This document shows, in pieces, positions 1-7,363 of a stretch of 14,554 nucleotides of DNA. Each line of letters opens with the position of its first letter. Position 1 is the stretch's first letter. Location of the stretch: assembly GCA_964624765.1 (NCBI GenBank), contig CAZUZO010000090.1:1-14554 (forward strand). Direction: 5' to 3'. The DNA comes from JAGTVB01 sp964624765 (GTDB lineage: Bacteria > Pseudomonadota > Gammaproteobacteria > HK1). The notes under the pieces are model-generated. The model saw only the letters and a list, made by a program, of their open reading frames with translations. It did not search any database and was not told where the DNA came from. The translations under genes and the position numbers were made by a program.

Positions 1-159
1 CGGTGGCGACAAAATCGTCGGGAACGATTTTGAACAGCTGCAAGCTGGCCCCGAATGGGGCGAGTAACAACCGGAGTGTACAAGGGAGTACATGAGGATT
101 GCGAGACGCCGCGCAACGCAGCTCAGGCAAGCGCAGTAGTTTTTAAAACAGCTTCTTAG
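1..159 (-). repeat. Dispersed repeat family A, truncated copy
   Basis: This stretch matches, in reverse orientation, the two outer parts of the element at 11822-12252, joined without the 208-bp insert. The inner end is at 140-154 (TTTTTAAAACAGCTT), followed by CTTAG at 155-159, which corresponds to the CTCAG flank of the other copy. The other end lies before base 1. It contains a perfect 8-bp hairpin (AAAATCGT at 11-18, ACGATTTT at 24-31) and a GCCCC/GGGGC hairpin (48-52, 57-61); both recur in the second copy. No open frame is convincing. It begins 16 nt past the stop codon of the EF-G-like gene. The assignment rests on visible alignment of the two copies; calling it a mobile element is inference. 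Confidence 0.85.
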
Positions 160-175
160 CCAGTCGTCCACGATT

Positions 176-2227
176 CTACTCTTCCTCCGGCGAAGGCTTA
201 AATTCCGCCATGAGCCGTTGCTGGGTTTGCGCAGGTACTGGATCGTAGTGGCTAAACGCGATGGTGTAAGACCCAGCCCCACCGGTCACCGCTTTGAGCT
301 GCGAGGCATAGTTTTCCAGTTCACTGAGGGGAGCCTGTCCAGAAACCACCACCATCCCTCCAGGCAGCGATTCCGTGCCGCTGATTCGGCCGCGCTTACC
401 GGAGAGATCGCTCGCGATGTCGCCCATATTGGCTTGCGGCACCGTGATCTGGATGTCCACGATGGGCTCCAGCACCATGGGTCTCGCCTTGGACACCGCA
501 TCGAGAAACGCCTTCTTGCCGGCTGCCACGAAGGCCACTTCCTTTGAGTCAACGGGGTGATGTTTACCATCGTAGACGATGACCTTGACGTCTACCAGCG
601 GATAACCCGCGATCGCTCCCGACCCCAGAATCTGCCGCACCCCTTTCTCCACGGCGGGTATAAACTGACCGGGGATGACACCGCCGACGACATTGTCAAC
701 GAACTCAAAGCCTGAGCCTCGTTCCAAGGGTTCCACTCGCAGAAATACCTCACCGAACTGGCCGGCGCCACCGGTTTGCTTCTTGTGCCGGTGATGACCC
801 TCAGCGTTCATGGTGATGGTCTCGCGGTAGGCAATCTTGGGCGGCTGCGTTTCGACTTCGACGTTGTAGCGCGACCTCATTTTCTCCAACATGATGCGCA
901 TATGGAGTTCGCCCAGCCCGCGCACCACCGTCTCGTTGGTGGCAGCATTGTGCTCAACCCGAAAGCACGGATCCTCGGCGGTTAGCTTCTGCAAGGCATC
1001 GGACAGCTTTTGCTCGTCACCTCGGGTCTTGGCCCGTATCGCCAATCCAAACATCGGTTCAGGCAAGGCAATGGGCTGCAAGGCAATGTGGTCTTCATCA
1101 TGGGAATCGTGCAGTACCGAATCGATTTGGATATCGTCTACCTTGGTCACCGCACACAGATCGCCGGGAATACCGGCATCGATCTCCACGTGATCCTTGC
1201 CTTGCAGACGAAGCAAGTGACCTACCTTGAAGGGTTTACGGCCATCGTTAATGAATAGCTGGCTGTCCTTGGTCACGACGCCCTGATGCACGCGAAAGGC
1301 CGCCAACCGACCCACGAAGGGATCGATGAACACATTAAAGGCATGGGCAAGGATATGCCCATCGGATTCCGGGACGAGCTCAACCGCTTGTGCCTGCCCA
1401 CCTTGGTGGCTATGGAACAGCGGCGGATTGCCCTCCTTGGGATTGGGCATCAAGCGCGCCATCACCTCCAATAACTGCGGTACCCCCGCTCCGGTCTGGG
1501 CGGAGACGAAACAGACAGGTATAAGGTGCCCCTCGCGCAACGCTTTCTCAAAGGGATCATGGAGTTGTGCCGGGCTCATTTCTTCGCCCTGTTCAAGATA
1601 CAGATCCATGAGCGCCTCATCGATTTCCACCACCTGCTCCACGATGGCCGTGTGCGCCGCTTCGGCGGACGAGAAATCGGTGGCAGCCGAAGAAGGTTGG
1701 AAAAAGCAGTCGACGACAGACTGCCCGCCCTGTGCCGGCAGGTTAAGAGGCAAACACTCCCGGCCAAAAGTTTCTACGATGCGCCCAACCAGCTCCGAAA
1801 CATCGGCATCCTCCGCATCGATCTTGTTAACGATGATGAGTCGACATTGGCGCCGCGCAGCAGCCGCTTCCATGATACGCCGGGTACTCATCTCGATGCC
1901 GGCCCGGGCATCGATAACCACCGCCGCCGTTTCCACGGCAGGCAATGCCCTCAGGGCATGGCATAAGAAGTCTGGATAGCCCGGTGTATCGATTAAGTTA
2001 ATGTGCTTGCCACGAAACAGGGCGCTCACGATGGAGGCTCTCAAAGAATGCTGAAATTCCTTCTCTAGAGGATCGAAGTCGCAGACGGTGCTTCCCCTCC
2101 CAATCTCGCCCTTGACGGGGATCGCCCCGGCCTCGAATAACAAAGCCTCGATAAGGGTCGTTTTACCCGACCCGGCGTGGCCAACGAGTGCGATATTTCG
2201 AATGTCTTCGGTTTGGTAGTCCGGCAT
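176..2227 (-). CDS. EF-G-like translational GTPase (EF-G2 type paralogue)
   Basis: A 683-residue protein with the five-domain plan of elongation factor G. The GTPase domain shows the P-loop GHAGSGKT (16-23), DTPG (80-83), NKID (134-137) and SAQTG (242-246). Domains II to V follow, including a domain IV segment with GGAGQFGEV. It departs from canonical EF-G at two key places: switch I reads EKEFQHSL where EF-G has a QERGIT-like motif, and the catalytic His of DTPGHVDF is Tyr (DTPGYPDF). A Tyr there is, to my knowledge, typical of the EF-G2 branch (for example mycobacterial FusA2), whose role in translation is poorly defined. The family binds GTP and probably the ribosome; this one should not be called the housekeeping translocase. 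An AGGGGG site 5 nt upstream supports the ATG at 2227. It is followed by family A repeat 1-159. Confidence 0.9.
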   Translation of the reverse strand: MPDYQTEDIRNIALVGHAGSGKTTLIEALLFEAGAIPVKGEIGRGSTVCDFDPLEKEFQHSLRASIVSALFRGKHINLIDTPGYPDFLCHALRALPAVETAAVVIDARAGIEMSTRRIMEAAAARRQCRLIIVNKIDAEDADVSELVGRIVETFGRECLPLNLPAQGGQSVVDCFFQPSSAATDFSSAEAAHTAIVEQVVEIDEALMDLYLEQGEEMSPAQLHDPFEKALREGHLIPVCFVSAQTGAGVPQLLEVMARLMPNPKEGNPPLFHSHQGGQAQAVELVPESDGHILAHAFNVFIDPFVGRLAAFRVHQGVVTKDSQLFINDGRKPFKVGHLLRLQGKDHVEIDAGIPGDLCAVTKVDDIQIDSVLHDSHDEDHIALQPIALPEPMFGLAIRAKTRGDEQKLSDALQKLTAEDPCFRVEHNAATNETVVRGLGELHMRIMLEKMRSRYNVEVETQPPKIAYRETITMNAEGHHRHKKQTGGAGQFGEVFLRVEPLERGSGFEFVDNVVGGVIPGQFIPAVEKGVRQILGSGAIAGYPLVDVKVIVYDGKHHPVDSKEVAFVAAGKKAFLDAVSKARPMVLEPIVDIQITVPQANMGDIASDLSGKRGRISGTESLPGGMVVVSGQAPLSELENYASQLKAVTGGAGSYTIAFSHYDPVPAQTQQRLMAEFKPSPEEE

Positions 2228-2449
2228 GTGTTCCCCCTGCCCTTTATTCTGTTATGAGGCGATGTCCCCTATCCATGCATGAGCAGCACCCGTTTGTGGT
2301 ACTCGGTGAGTCTGCTTTAAGGTTCCCATCGGCGTGGGCTACGTGCCGTCCGTCTCGCCCTGGGGCCTTCCCCACGGGTTTTTCCGCAGCCTCTTAGGAC
2401 TTCGCCAGCAAGAGACGATAGCCGGTGTCTGTCCACCCGATGACGCAGC

Positions 2450-3550
2450 CTAGGGTATGTGCCTACGCGCTAGGTACTCCCGTGATTGCATCTCCTCAAG
2501 ACGGCTGACTGTTCGCTCAAAGGCAAACACGAGTCTTCCCTCTGGATAGTAAAGCTCACTGGGTGGGGCCGCAGCGCTGGCGATTAAATTAACGTTGCGA
2601 TCGTAGAATACATCGACTAGCTGAATAAAGCGTGCTGCCTTGTCATTGTCTGCATCGCCCATCAGCGGAATATTAGCAAGCAGTACTGTGTGATAGGCAC
2701 ACCCAATCTCAATATAATCCGCGACACTCCTCGGGCCCTCACACAATTCCTTGAAATCAAACCAGGCGATACCTTCGGCGCTGCGTACGGTTCTGATGGC
2801 GCGTCCTTCGATTTCCAGTGTACCCCCGACCACAACACTCTCGGGACCCAAGCGGTTGAAGCTATCCAGCAGACTCTTGTCCGATGCCCCATCGAGAGGC
2901 CAATGGTAAATCTCGGCTTTTTCCAGGGCACGCAGCCGATAGTCCTCCGCGCTGTCGAGATGCAGCACTTGCGTGTGCGTCTTTAACAATTCGATGGCTG
3001 GCAGGAATCGCTCGCGCTGCAGGCCTCCCTGGTATAGGTCTTCGGGAGCGATGTTCGAGGTTGCCACCAAAGTCACACCGCGCTCGAATAACGCCGCTAG
3101 CAAGCGCCCAAGCAACATGGCATCCGCGACATCGGAAACATGGAACTCGTCGAGGCAGATAATCCGAGCGCGTCCCGCCAGACGCTCCGCCACCACTCTT
3201 AAGGGGTCTGCGGTGTGCCGAAGGGTCTTGAGCTCCCCGTGCATCTGCTGCATGAAGCGGTGGAAATGCACTCGCTGCTTCTCCGTGAACGGCAGGCACT
3301 CATGAAAAGCATTCACCAGATGGGTCTTGCCTCGGCCTACGCCGCCCCATAGGTACAATCCCCTGACCGGCAGCCGTTGATAGCCACCAAACCGGTACCG
3401 CAGCGCCGATATCCATCGATCCCGCAGTTCGGTCTGCACCGACAGTTCGGTATACAGGCGCTGCAAAGCTTCAACCACCCACTCCTGCACCGGGTCGTAA
3501 CGCAATGCCCCGCTTTGCAACTCGGTTCGATATCGATCCAACGGCGTCAT
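2450..3550 (-). CDS. zapE: ZapE / AFG1-family cell division ATPase
   Basis: A 366-residue AAA-type ATPase of the AFG1/LACE1/ZapE family. It shows Walker A GGVGRGKT (69-76), Walker B ICLDEF (131-136) and a sensor-like ATSN (163-166). The opening MTPLDRY and the family's late FDFKELCEG segment also fit. Its length matches bacterial ZapE. In E. coli, ZapE associates with the Z-ring during constriction and is needed under low oxygen or heat; the mitochondrial relative helps degrade respiratory subunits. The protein has no signal peptide and should act at the inner face of the membrane. It starts 15 nt after the stop of the DUF3108 gene and its own ribosome-binding site is weak, so it is probably translated from the shared transcript. 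Family identity is secure; the physiological role is transferred from homologues. Confidence 0.93.
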   Translation of the reverse strand: MTPLDRYRTELQSGALRYDPVQEWVVEALQRLYTELSVQTELRDRWISALRYRFGGYQRLPVRGLYLWGGVGRGKTHLVNAFHECLPFTEKQRVHFHRFMQQMHGELKTLRHTADPLRVVAERLAGRARIICLDEFHVSDVADAMLLGRLLAALFERGVTLVATSNIAPEDLYQGGLQRERFLPAIELLKTHTQVLHLDSAEDYRLRALEKAEIYHWPLDGASDKSLLDSFNRLGPESVVVGGTLEIEGRAIRTVRSAEGIAWFDFKELCEGPRSVADYIEIGCAYHTVLLANIPLMGDADNDKAARFIQLVDVFYDRNVNLIASAAAPPSELYYPEGRLVFAFERTVSRLEEMQSREYLARRHIP

Positions 3551-3565
3551 CGGCGGCGGCTCGCA

Positions 3566-4516
3566 TCAAGGTGCTCGCAACTCCAAGGTTCCTATCGTTC
3601 CCCCTTTCACGGGAAACCGCGCGAAGGTGACGATCCCCCGAGGGTCATACCAGATGTCAGCGCGCAAATCGCCACCGACACGATACCGGGATGTCGAGGG
3701 TTGCTGACGGCTAACCCCCGAACTACGATCGGCCAGCATCTCGAGCGTGACCGATCGAATTCGTCCCTTAGTTGGCTCAATGACAAAGGGGCCGGCAAAA
3801 CTCCCGCGGCACCATGCTGAAAGCAAGGGCGTAGTTTTCGGTACTTCATAGGGTCCGCCTTTCCCATCGACATAGAAGGTTGTCGCTTGCGGTTGCACCT
3901 GCACTGCCCGGCGTTCCCCGTTATCCACCGTCATCCCCTGGAAACCCAGCAGCGATCCCTGATGCCATCGCTCTTGCGAAACATGACTGAAGCGAAACAG
4001 ACTATGGGAAAAAATCCGCGCGTCGACATCGATTCGGTTATGCACCGTCATCGAGTCGTCCGAGCGCTCGACGGTGATCAGCAATTCCCCTATCCGCTCG
4101 CCCATCCAATGAATGTCGTATTCAAGTCGCTGCAGATCGGGAGGAAAGGTGCATGTGGTTCCTGCGGCAGGCGAAGCGATCAGAAACAGGGTCGTTCCAC
4201 CGACAACTGTACTGAGAAGGTGTTTACACAATCGCTGCGCTCGCCACGACGACCTGGCGGAACGGCCCCAAACCCTGCCATGTACTCCTTCGGCGGCTAA
4301 TGGTCCTATCTCTGGGGTTCGTTCATGCGAAGCCCCAACGCTGTTGGAAGGGGTTGTGCGCCCCTTTGTCGCCACGAGGTGCCTGGCCTGGACAACGCCT
4401 GTCACATTGCTAAATTGGCCTCCGAGAACCTGGTGCACCCACGAGGGCCGGCAAGCGCACGAAGCAAAATACGCAAGGAACAACGAAGATGCCTTAGCGA
4501 CCTGCCTGAGTAGCAT
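3566..4516 (-). CDS. DUF3108 domain periplasmic protein (start uncertain)
   Basis: Residues from about 120 to the end resemble the DUF3108 family of envelope beta-strand-rich proteins: LEYDIHWMGERIGE near the start, then DARIFSHSLF, and a C-terminal block with DLRADIWYDPRG and VKGGTIGTLEL. The function of the family is not established. The frame opens with ATG at 4516, but DUF3108 proteins are usually near 200-250 residues, and a signal-peptide-like hydrophobic stretch (LLSTVVGGTTLFLIASPAAG, about 100-119) lies deep inside the 316-residue reading. A shorter start such as TTG near 4231 (about 221 residues) would put that stretch at the N-terminus, but no good ribosome-binding site marks it. 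The first residues from 4516 are also moderately hydrophobic. The gene precedes zapE by 15 nt. Function is unknown and the start is the main doubt. Confidence 0.75.
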   Translation of the reverse strand: MLLRQVAKASSLFLAYFASCACRPSWVHQVLGGQFSNVTGVVQARHLVATKGRTTPSNSVGASHERTPEIGPLAAEGVHGRVWGRSARSSWRAQRLCKHLLSTVVGGTTLFLIASPAAGTTCTFPPDLQRLEYDIHWMGERIGELLITVERSDDSMTVHNRIDVDARIFSHSLFRFSHVSQERWHQGSLLGFQGMTVDNGERRAVQVQPQATTFYVDGKGGPYEVPKTTPLLSAWCRGSFAGPFVIEPTKGRIRSVTLEMLADRSSGVSRQQPSTSRYRVGGDLRADIWYDPRGIVTFARFPVKGGTIGTLELRAP

Positions 4517-4595
4517 GCTCTGGTCTTATAAAATTTTTGATGATACCTGTTATAGAAGCGGGCGCCAAGATGCACGACACTCTGGTTCGTCAATG

Positions 4596-4700
4596 GACCA
4601 TGGTTGTCGTTTCATCAGAGTTGCTCTAGAGAACACCGTGGGTCCCCAAGCCTTCGGCAGCCGACTCCCTTGCGGCCCCGAGTCGGCTGCCCTCAGGGCA
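4596..4700 (-). repeat. Partial copy of repeat family B with 12-bp stem-loop
   Basis: Read on the plus strand, 4596-4700 aligns with the reverse complement of the insert at 11840-12047. Shared blocks are the end CCATGGT..TCGT..TC.TCAG, then CAAGCCTTCGGCAGCCGA, then TCCCTTGCGGCC and GTCGGCTGCCC..GGGCA. About 75 bp of the longer copy's interior are absent, and the distal end with its terminal repeat is missing or diverged. It forms a perfect 12-bp stem (4656-4667 with 4680-4691) around a 12-nt loop. It sits in the divergent spacer between the DUF3108 gene and lysS. Confidence 0.75.
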
Positions 4701-4808
4701 GTGGTGAGCGGCGCTCTGAGCAGAACCCATCTGCAGGCGCCGATAGAAATCTAGAGTCCCGACTGACATGGTTTACAATGTCCCGCTGGATACGGGAGTA
4801 TGTCGTTC

Positions 4809-6305
4809 ATGGTAGAACCAAGCGAACACGATCAGATTGCGCAGCGCCAGGCGAAACTGGCGGATTTGCGACGGCAAGGTAGTGCCTATCCCAACGATTT
4901 TCGCCGAGACAGCCTCGCCGGCGAGTTACACCGTCACTACGTTGACCGTTTGGGCGAGGCGCTGGAGGCCAAACCCGTTGCGGTTTGCGTGGCGGGACGA
5001 TTGATGACACGGCGCTTGATGGGGAAAGCAAGCTTCGCGCATCTGCAGGATATGAGTGGTCGCATCCAACTCTATGTGCGCCGCGACGATGTGACTGAGC
5101 AACACTACGAAGCATTCAAGCGCTGGGATCTCGGCGACATCATCGGCGCCAAGGGAGTGCTGTTTAAGACCAAGACCGGAGAACTTTCCATCCGCGTCGA
5201 CCGGCTTAGGTTGCTGACCAAGGCGCTACGTCCGTTACCCGAAAAGTTCCACGGTCTCACGGACCAAGAGACCCGTTATCGCCAGCGCTACTTGGATCTC
5301 ATGGTGAACGAGGATGCTCGCCAGGTGTTCCGGTTTCGGTCTGCCAGCATCGATTATCTGCGGAGGTTTTTTAGCGATCGGGGCTTCCTGGAGGTGGAGA
5401 CACCGATGATGCAGGCGCTACCGGGGGGGGCTGCAGCCCGACCGTTCGTCACCCACCATAATGCATTGGCGATGGACATGTATTTACGCATCGCGCCGGA
5501 GCTGTATTTAAAGCGCCTCGTGATCGGGGGTTTGGAAAAGGTGTTCGAGATCAACCGTAACTTCCGAAACGAGGGTCTCTCCACCCAGCATAACCCCGAA
5601 TTCACCATGCTGGAGTTCTATCAGGCTTACGCGGATTACCAGGATCTCATGGATCTGACTGAGGAGCTACTGCGGAGCATGGCCCTGGCACTGCTTGGCA
5701 CCACGGCTCTTTCCTACCAAGGTCAAGAGGTGGACTTTGCGGCGCGCTTTCCCAGGCTCACGGTAAAGGCAGCCATTCGGCAGTTCAATCCGGCGATTAC
5801 CGTCGCAGAGTTGGAGCACCTAGACAGCTTCCGCAGGATCGCGAGGGAGCACGATATACCCGTGCGGGATAACTTCGGGCTCGGTAAGCTACAGGTGGAG
5901 CTGTTCGAGAAAACAGTGGAGCCGAAGCTCAACGGGCCGACCTTCATCACCGCCTATCCGACGGAGGTCTCGCCGCTGGCGCGGCAAAACGAAGCCGATC
6001 CGTCCGTGACCGATCGGTTCGAATTGTTCATCGGTGGGCGCGAGATCGCCAACGGTTTTTCCGAGCTCAACGACCCCCAAGAGCAGGCTGCGCGTTTTCG
6101 GGCACAAGCGGCGGCCAAAGCCGCCGGTGATCAGGAAGCCATGCACTACGACGCAGACTACATTCGTGCCTTAGAGTACGGGCTGCCGCCAACCGCGGGG
6201 GAAGGGATCGGTGTCGATCGGCTGGTCATGCTGTTCACCGATCAGCCTTCCATAAGAGATGTGTTGCTATTTCCCCATATGCGACCGGAGCGAAAAGACA
6301 AGTGA
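4809..6305 (+). CDS. lysS: Lysyl-tRNA synthetase, class II
   Basis: Charges tRNA(Lys) with lysine using ATP in the cytoplasm. The protein has the N-terminal OB-fold anticodon-binding domain (VAGRLMTRRLMGKASF near residues 62-77) and then the class II catalytic core. Motif 1 lies around FLEVETPMMQ, motif 2 is FRNEGLSTQHNPEFTMLE, and motif 3 is GEGIGVDRLVMLFTD near the C-terminus. The opening LADLRRQGSAYPNDFRRD closely follows enterobacterial LysS. Two ATGs are possible: 4800, with a GGGAG only 1 nt upstream, and 4809, with the same site 10 nt upstream. I choose 4809 (498 residues) because the spacing is workable. A TACAAT at 4774-4779 could be a -10 box, but no good -35 accompanies it. prfB, often upstream of lysS in gammaproteobacteria, is not here. 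Confidence 0.96.
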   Translation: MVEPSEHDQIAQRQAKLADLRRQGSAYPNDFRRDSLAGELHRHYVDRLGEALEAKPVAVCVAGRLMTRRLMGKASFAHLQDMSGRIQLYVRRDDVTEQHYEAFKRWDLGDIIGAKGVLFKTKTGELSIRVDRLRLLTKALRPLPEKFHGLTDQETRYRQRYLDLMVNEDARQVFRFRSASIDYLRRFFSDRGFLEVETPMMQALPGGAAARPFVTHHNALAMDMYLRIAPELYLKRLVIGGLEKVFEINRNFRNEGLSTQHNPEFTMLEFYQAYADYQDLMDLTEELLRSMALALLGTTALSYQGQEVDFAARFPRLTVKAAIRQFNPAITVAELEHLDSFRRIAREHDIPVRDNFGLGKLQVELFEKTVEPKLNGPTFITAYPTEVSPLARQNEADPSVTDRFELFIGGREIANGFSELNDPQEQAARFRAQAAAKAAGDQEAMHYDADYIRALEYGLPPTAGEGIGVDRLVMLFTDQPSIRDVLLFPHMRPERKDK

Positions 6306-6487
6306 ACCGAATCATCCGCCTCGTGCCCGGTCTGTTGGCTGCCATTGGCGCCTATGTCGGGCTGCAGTTCCTGTACATGCTCAGCATGCGACCGCTGGCC
6401 GAGTTCTTTTTGTTTCTCATCATCTACGCCGCTATCGCGTTGCTCGCCGAGCGCGCAATGAAATCCTATGCTGAAAAGGATCTCTAA
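6302..6487 (+). CDS. Small two-helix membrane protein
   Basis: A 61-residue hydrophobic protein of unknown function. Two predicted transmembrane helices lie at about residues 7-29 and 33-50, joined by a very short turn around SMRPL; the C-terminus ERAMKSYAEKDL is charged and probably cytoplasmic. The GTG start at 6302 overlaps the lysS TGA stop (GTGA, 4 nt), with a GGAG at 6287-6290 about 11 nt before it, which is a classic translational-coupling layout. It ends 11 nt before the hydrolase start. The overlap, the ribosome-binding site and the clean membrane pattern make it a real gene rather than a chance frame. I do not recognise the family. Confidence 0.75.
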   Translation: MNRIIRLVPGLLAAIGAYVGLQFLYMLSMRPLAEFFLFLIIYAAIALLAERAMKSYAEKDL

Positions 6488-6498
6488 AGAGGCCTAAG

Positions 6499-7155
6499 AT
6501 GGGCAATACCCAGCGACTCGAGAAGTCAAAGACCGGTACCTATGCCGTCGAGGTGGCGTTGCCAGGGGGTTACGAACACGGTGCCGAGCGCTATCCCTTG
6601 TTGCTTTTTCTCCATGGCAGCGAGGAGCGGGGAGACGATCTCGCGCTGGTGAGGCGGCATGGCCCCGCTAAGCTCGCCTTCGGCGCCTTTCGACCTCTAT
6701 ACTTGGATCCCTTCATCATTGCCTCCCCCCAGTGCCCGCGAGGCGAGCAATGGTCGGAGGTCATGCTCGCGACCGTTGTCGACGAGGTGTGCGCTGCCTG
6801 GAGAGTCGATCCGGCTCGAGTATACCTCACCGGCATCAGTATGGGAGGTCATGGGGTGTGGCGGCTAGCGTGCGCTCAGCCGCAGCGCTTCGCTGCAATT
6901 GCACCTATCTGCGGCGGCGGTGATGCGACTCTGGCGGCGCGGCTCGAGGATCTCCCGGTTTGGATCTTCCACAGTGCCGCCGACCAGGTGGTGGCAGCCG
7001 AGGAGTCTGATAGGATGTTCGAGGCGCTGGTGCACTGCCAAGCTAACGTGACCTATACACGCTACCGTAGCCTCGATCACGTGCAAACGTGGGAGGCGGC
7101 TTATAGCCAACCGATGCTCTATGAGTGGTTCTTGCTGCACCGGCGGCCGGTTTGA
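6499..7155 (+). CDS. Alpha/beta hydrolase, phospholipase/carboxylesterase-like
   Basis: A 218-residue serine hydrolase with the alpha/beta fold. The oxyanion-hole segment is LFLHGSEERGDD (37-48). The nucleophile elbow GISMGG puts the catalytic serine at 114. The likely acid is Asp162 (FHSAADQVV) and the likely base His194 (SLDHVQTWEAAY). The pattern resembles the single-domain esterases related to the C-terminal domain of prolyl oligopeptidase-like and LpqC-like enzymes. No signal peptide is seen, so it should be cytoplasmic. Substrate is unknown. The ATG is preceded by AAGAGG with a 6-nt spacer. It is the last gene of the lysS unit and converges on argG. The fold and triad are clear; ester, thioester or peptide specificity cannot be told from sequence. 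Confidence 0.85.
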   Translation: MGNTQRLEKSKTGTYAVEVALPGGYEHGAERYPLLLFLHGSEERGDDLALVRRHGPAKLAFGAFRPLYLDPFIIASPQCPRGEQWSEVMLATVVDEVCAAWRVDPARVYLTGISMGGHGVWRLACAQPQRFAAIAPICGGGDATLAARLEDLPVWIFHSAADQVVAAEESDRMFEALVHCQANVTYTRYRSLDHVQTWEAAYSQPMLYEWFLLHRRPV

Positions 7156-7188
7156 GATCAGCCAGGACGAAGCCTCATGGGTCGCCGG

Positions 7189-7212
7189 CACGACCTCGGC
7201 TCAGAGGTCGTG
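7189..7212. other. Perfect 9-bp stem-loop after the hydrolase
   Basis: CACGACCTC (7189-7197) pairs exactly with GAGGTCGTG (7204-7212) around a 6-nt loop. It lies 33 nt past the hydrolase stop and between convergent genes, where a terminator would be expected. Neither strand has a T-run after the stem, so it is not a canonical intrinsic terminator. It may be an mRNA 3'-end-stabilising hairpin or part of the adjoining repeat. Confidence 0.4.
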
Positions 7213-7276
7213 AAATAACCGTCGCGAGCGGCCCGTGAGCAAGGCGGACGGAGCGCAGCGACGAGACATAGATAGG

Positions 7277-7342
7277 CGAGGACCGAGCACCGCCCAACGC
7301 CGCGATCGGCTAGCACAGCAGATTTCTTTCACAACCTCTCAG
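7277..7342 (+). repeat. Repeat family C, copy 1
   Basis: The first 33 bases (7277-7309) match the reverse complement of 14522-14554 with only 2 differences (core GAGCACCGCCCAACGCCGC). Weaker similarity continues for about 30 bases: AGCAG, then a pyrimidine-rich TTTCTTTCAC, then CTCA. The match runs from the outer end of the window, so the true element may extend further upstream, perhaps into the GC-rich stretch from 7210. No coding frame is supported. Confidence 0.7.
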
Positions 7343-7363
7343 GCTGATCCGCTTGGCTGTCGG

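Noticed and set aside
2228..2449. Spacer between zapE and the EF-G-like gene, checked for small genes, repeats or RNA
   Set aside because: No start with a ribosome-binding site, no match to families A, B or C, and no strong hairpin with a T-tract was seen.
4517..4560. AT-rich stretch with TATAAG/TTATAG hexamers as divergent promoters
   Set aside because: It is the natural place for a DUF3108 promoter, but no -35 at proper spacing could be found on either strand, so no promoter is called.
4113..4754. 213-residue plus-strand frame across the DUF3108 gene start and the lysS upstream spacer
   Set aside because: It runs antisense to the DUF3108 gene and then through repeat B; its composition is not protein-like and no ribosome-binding site precedes it.
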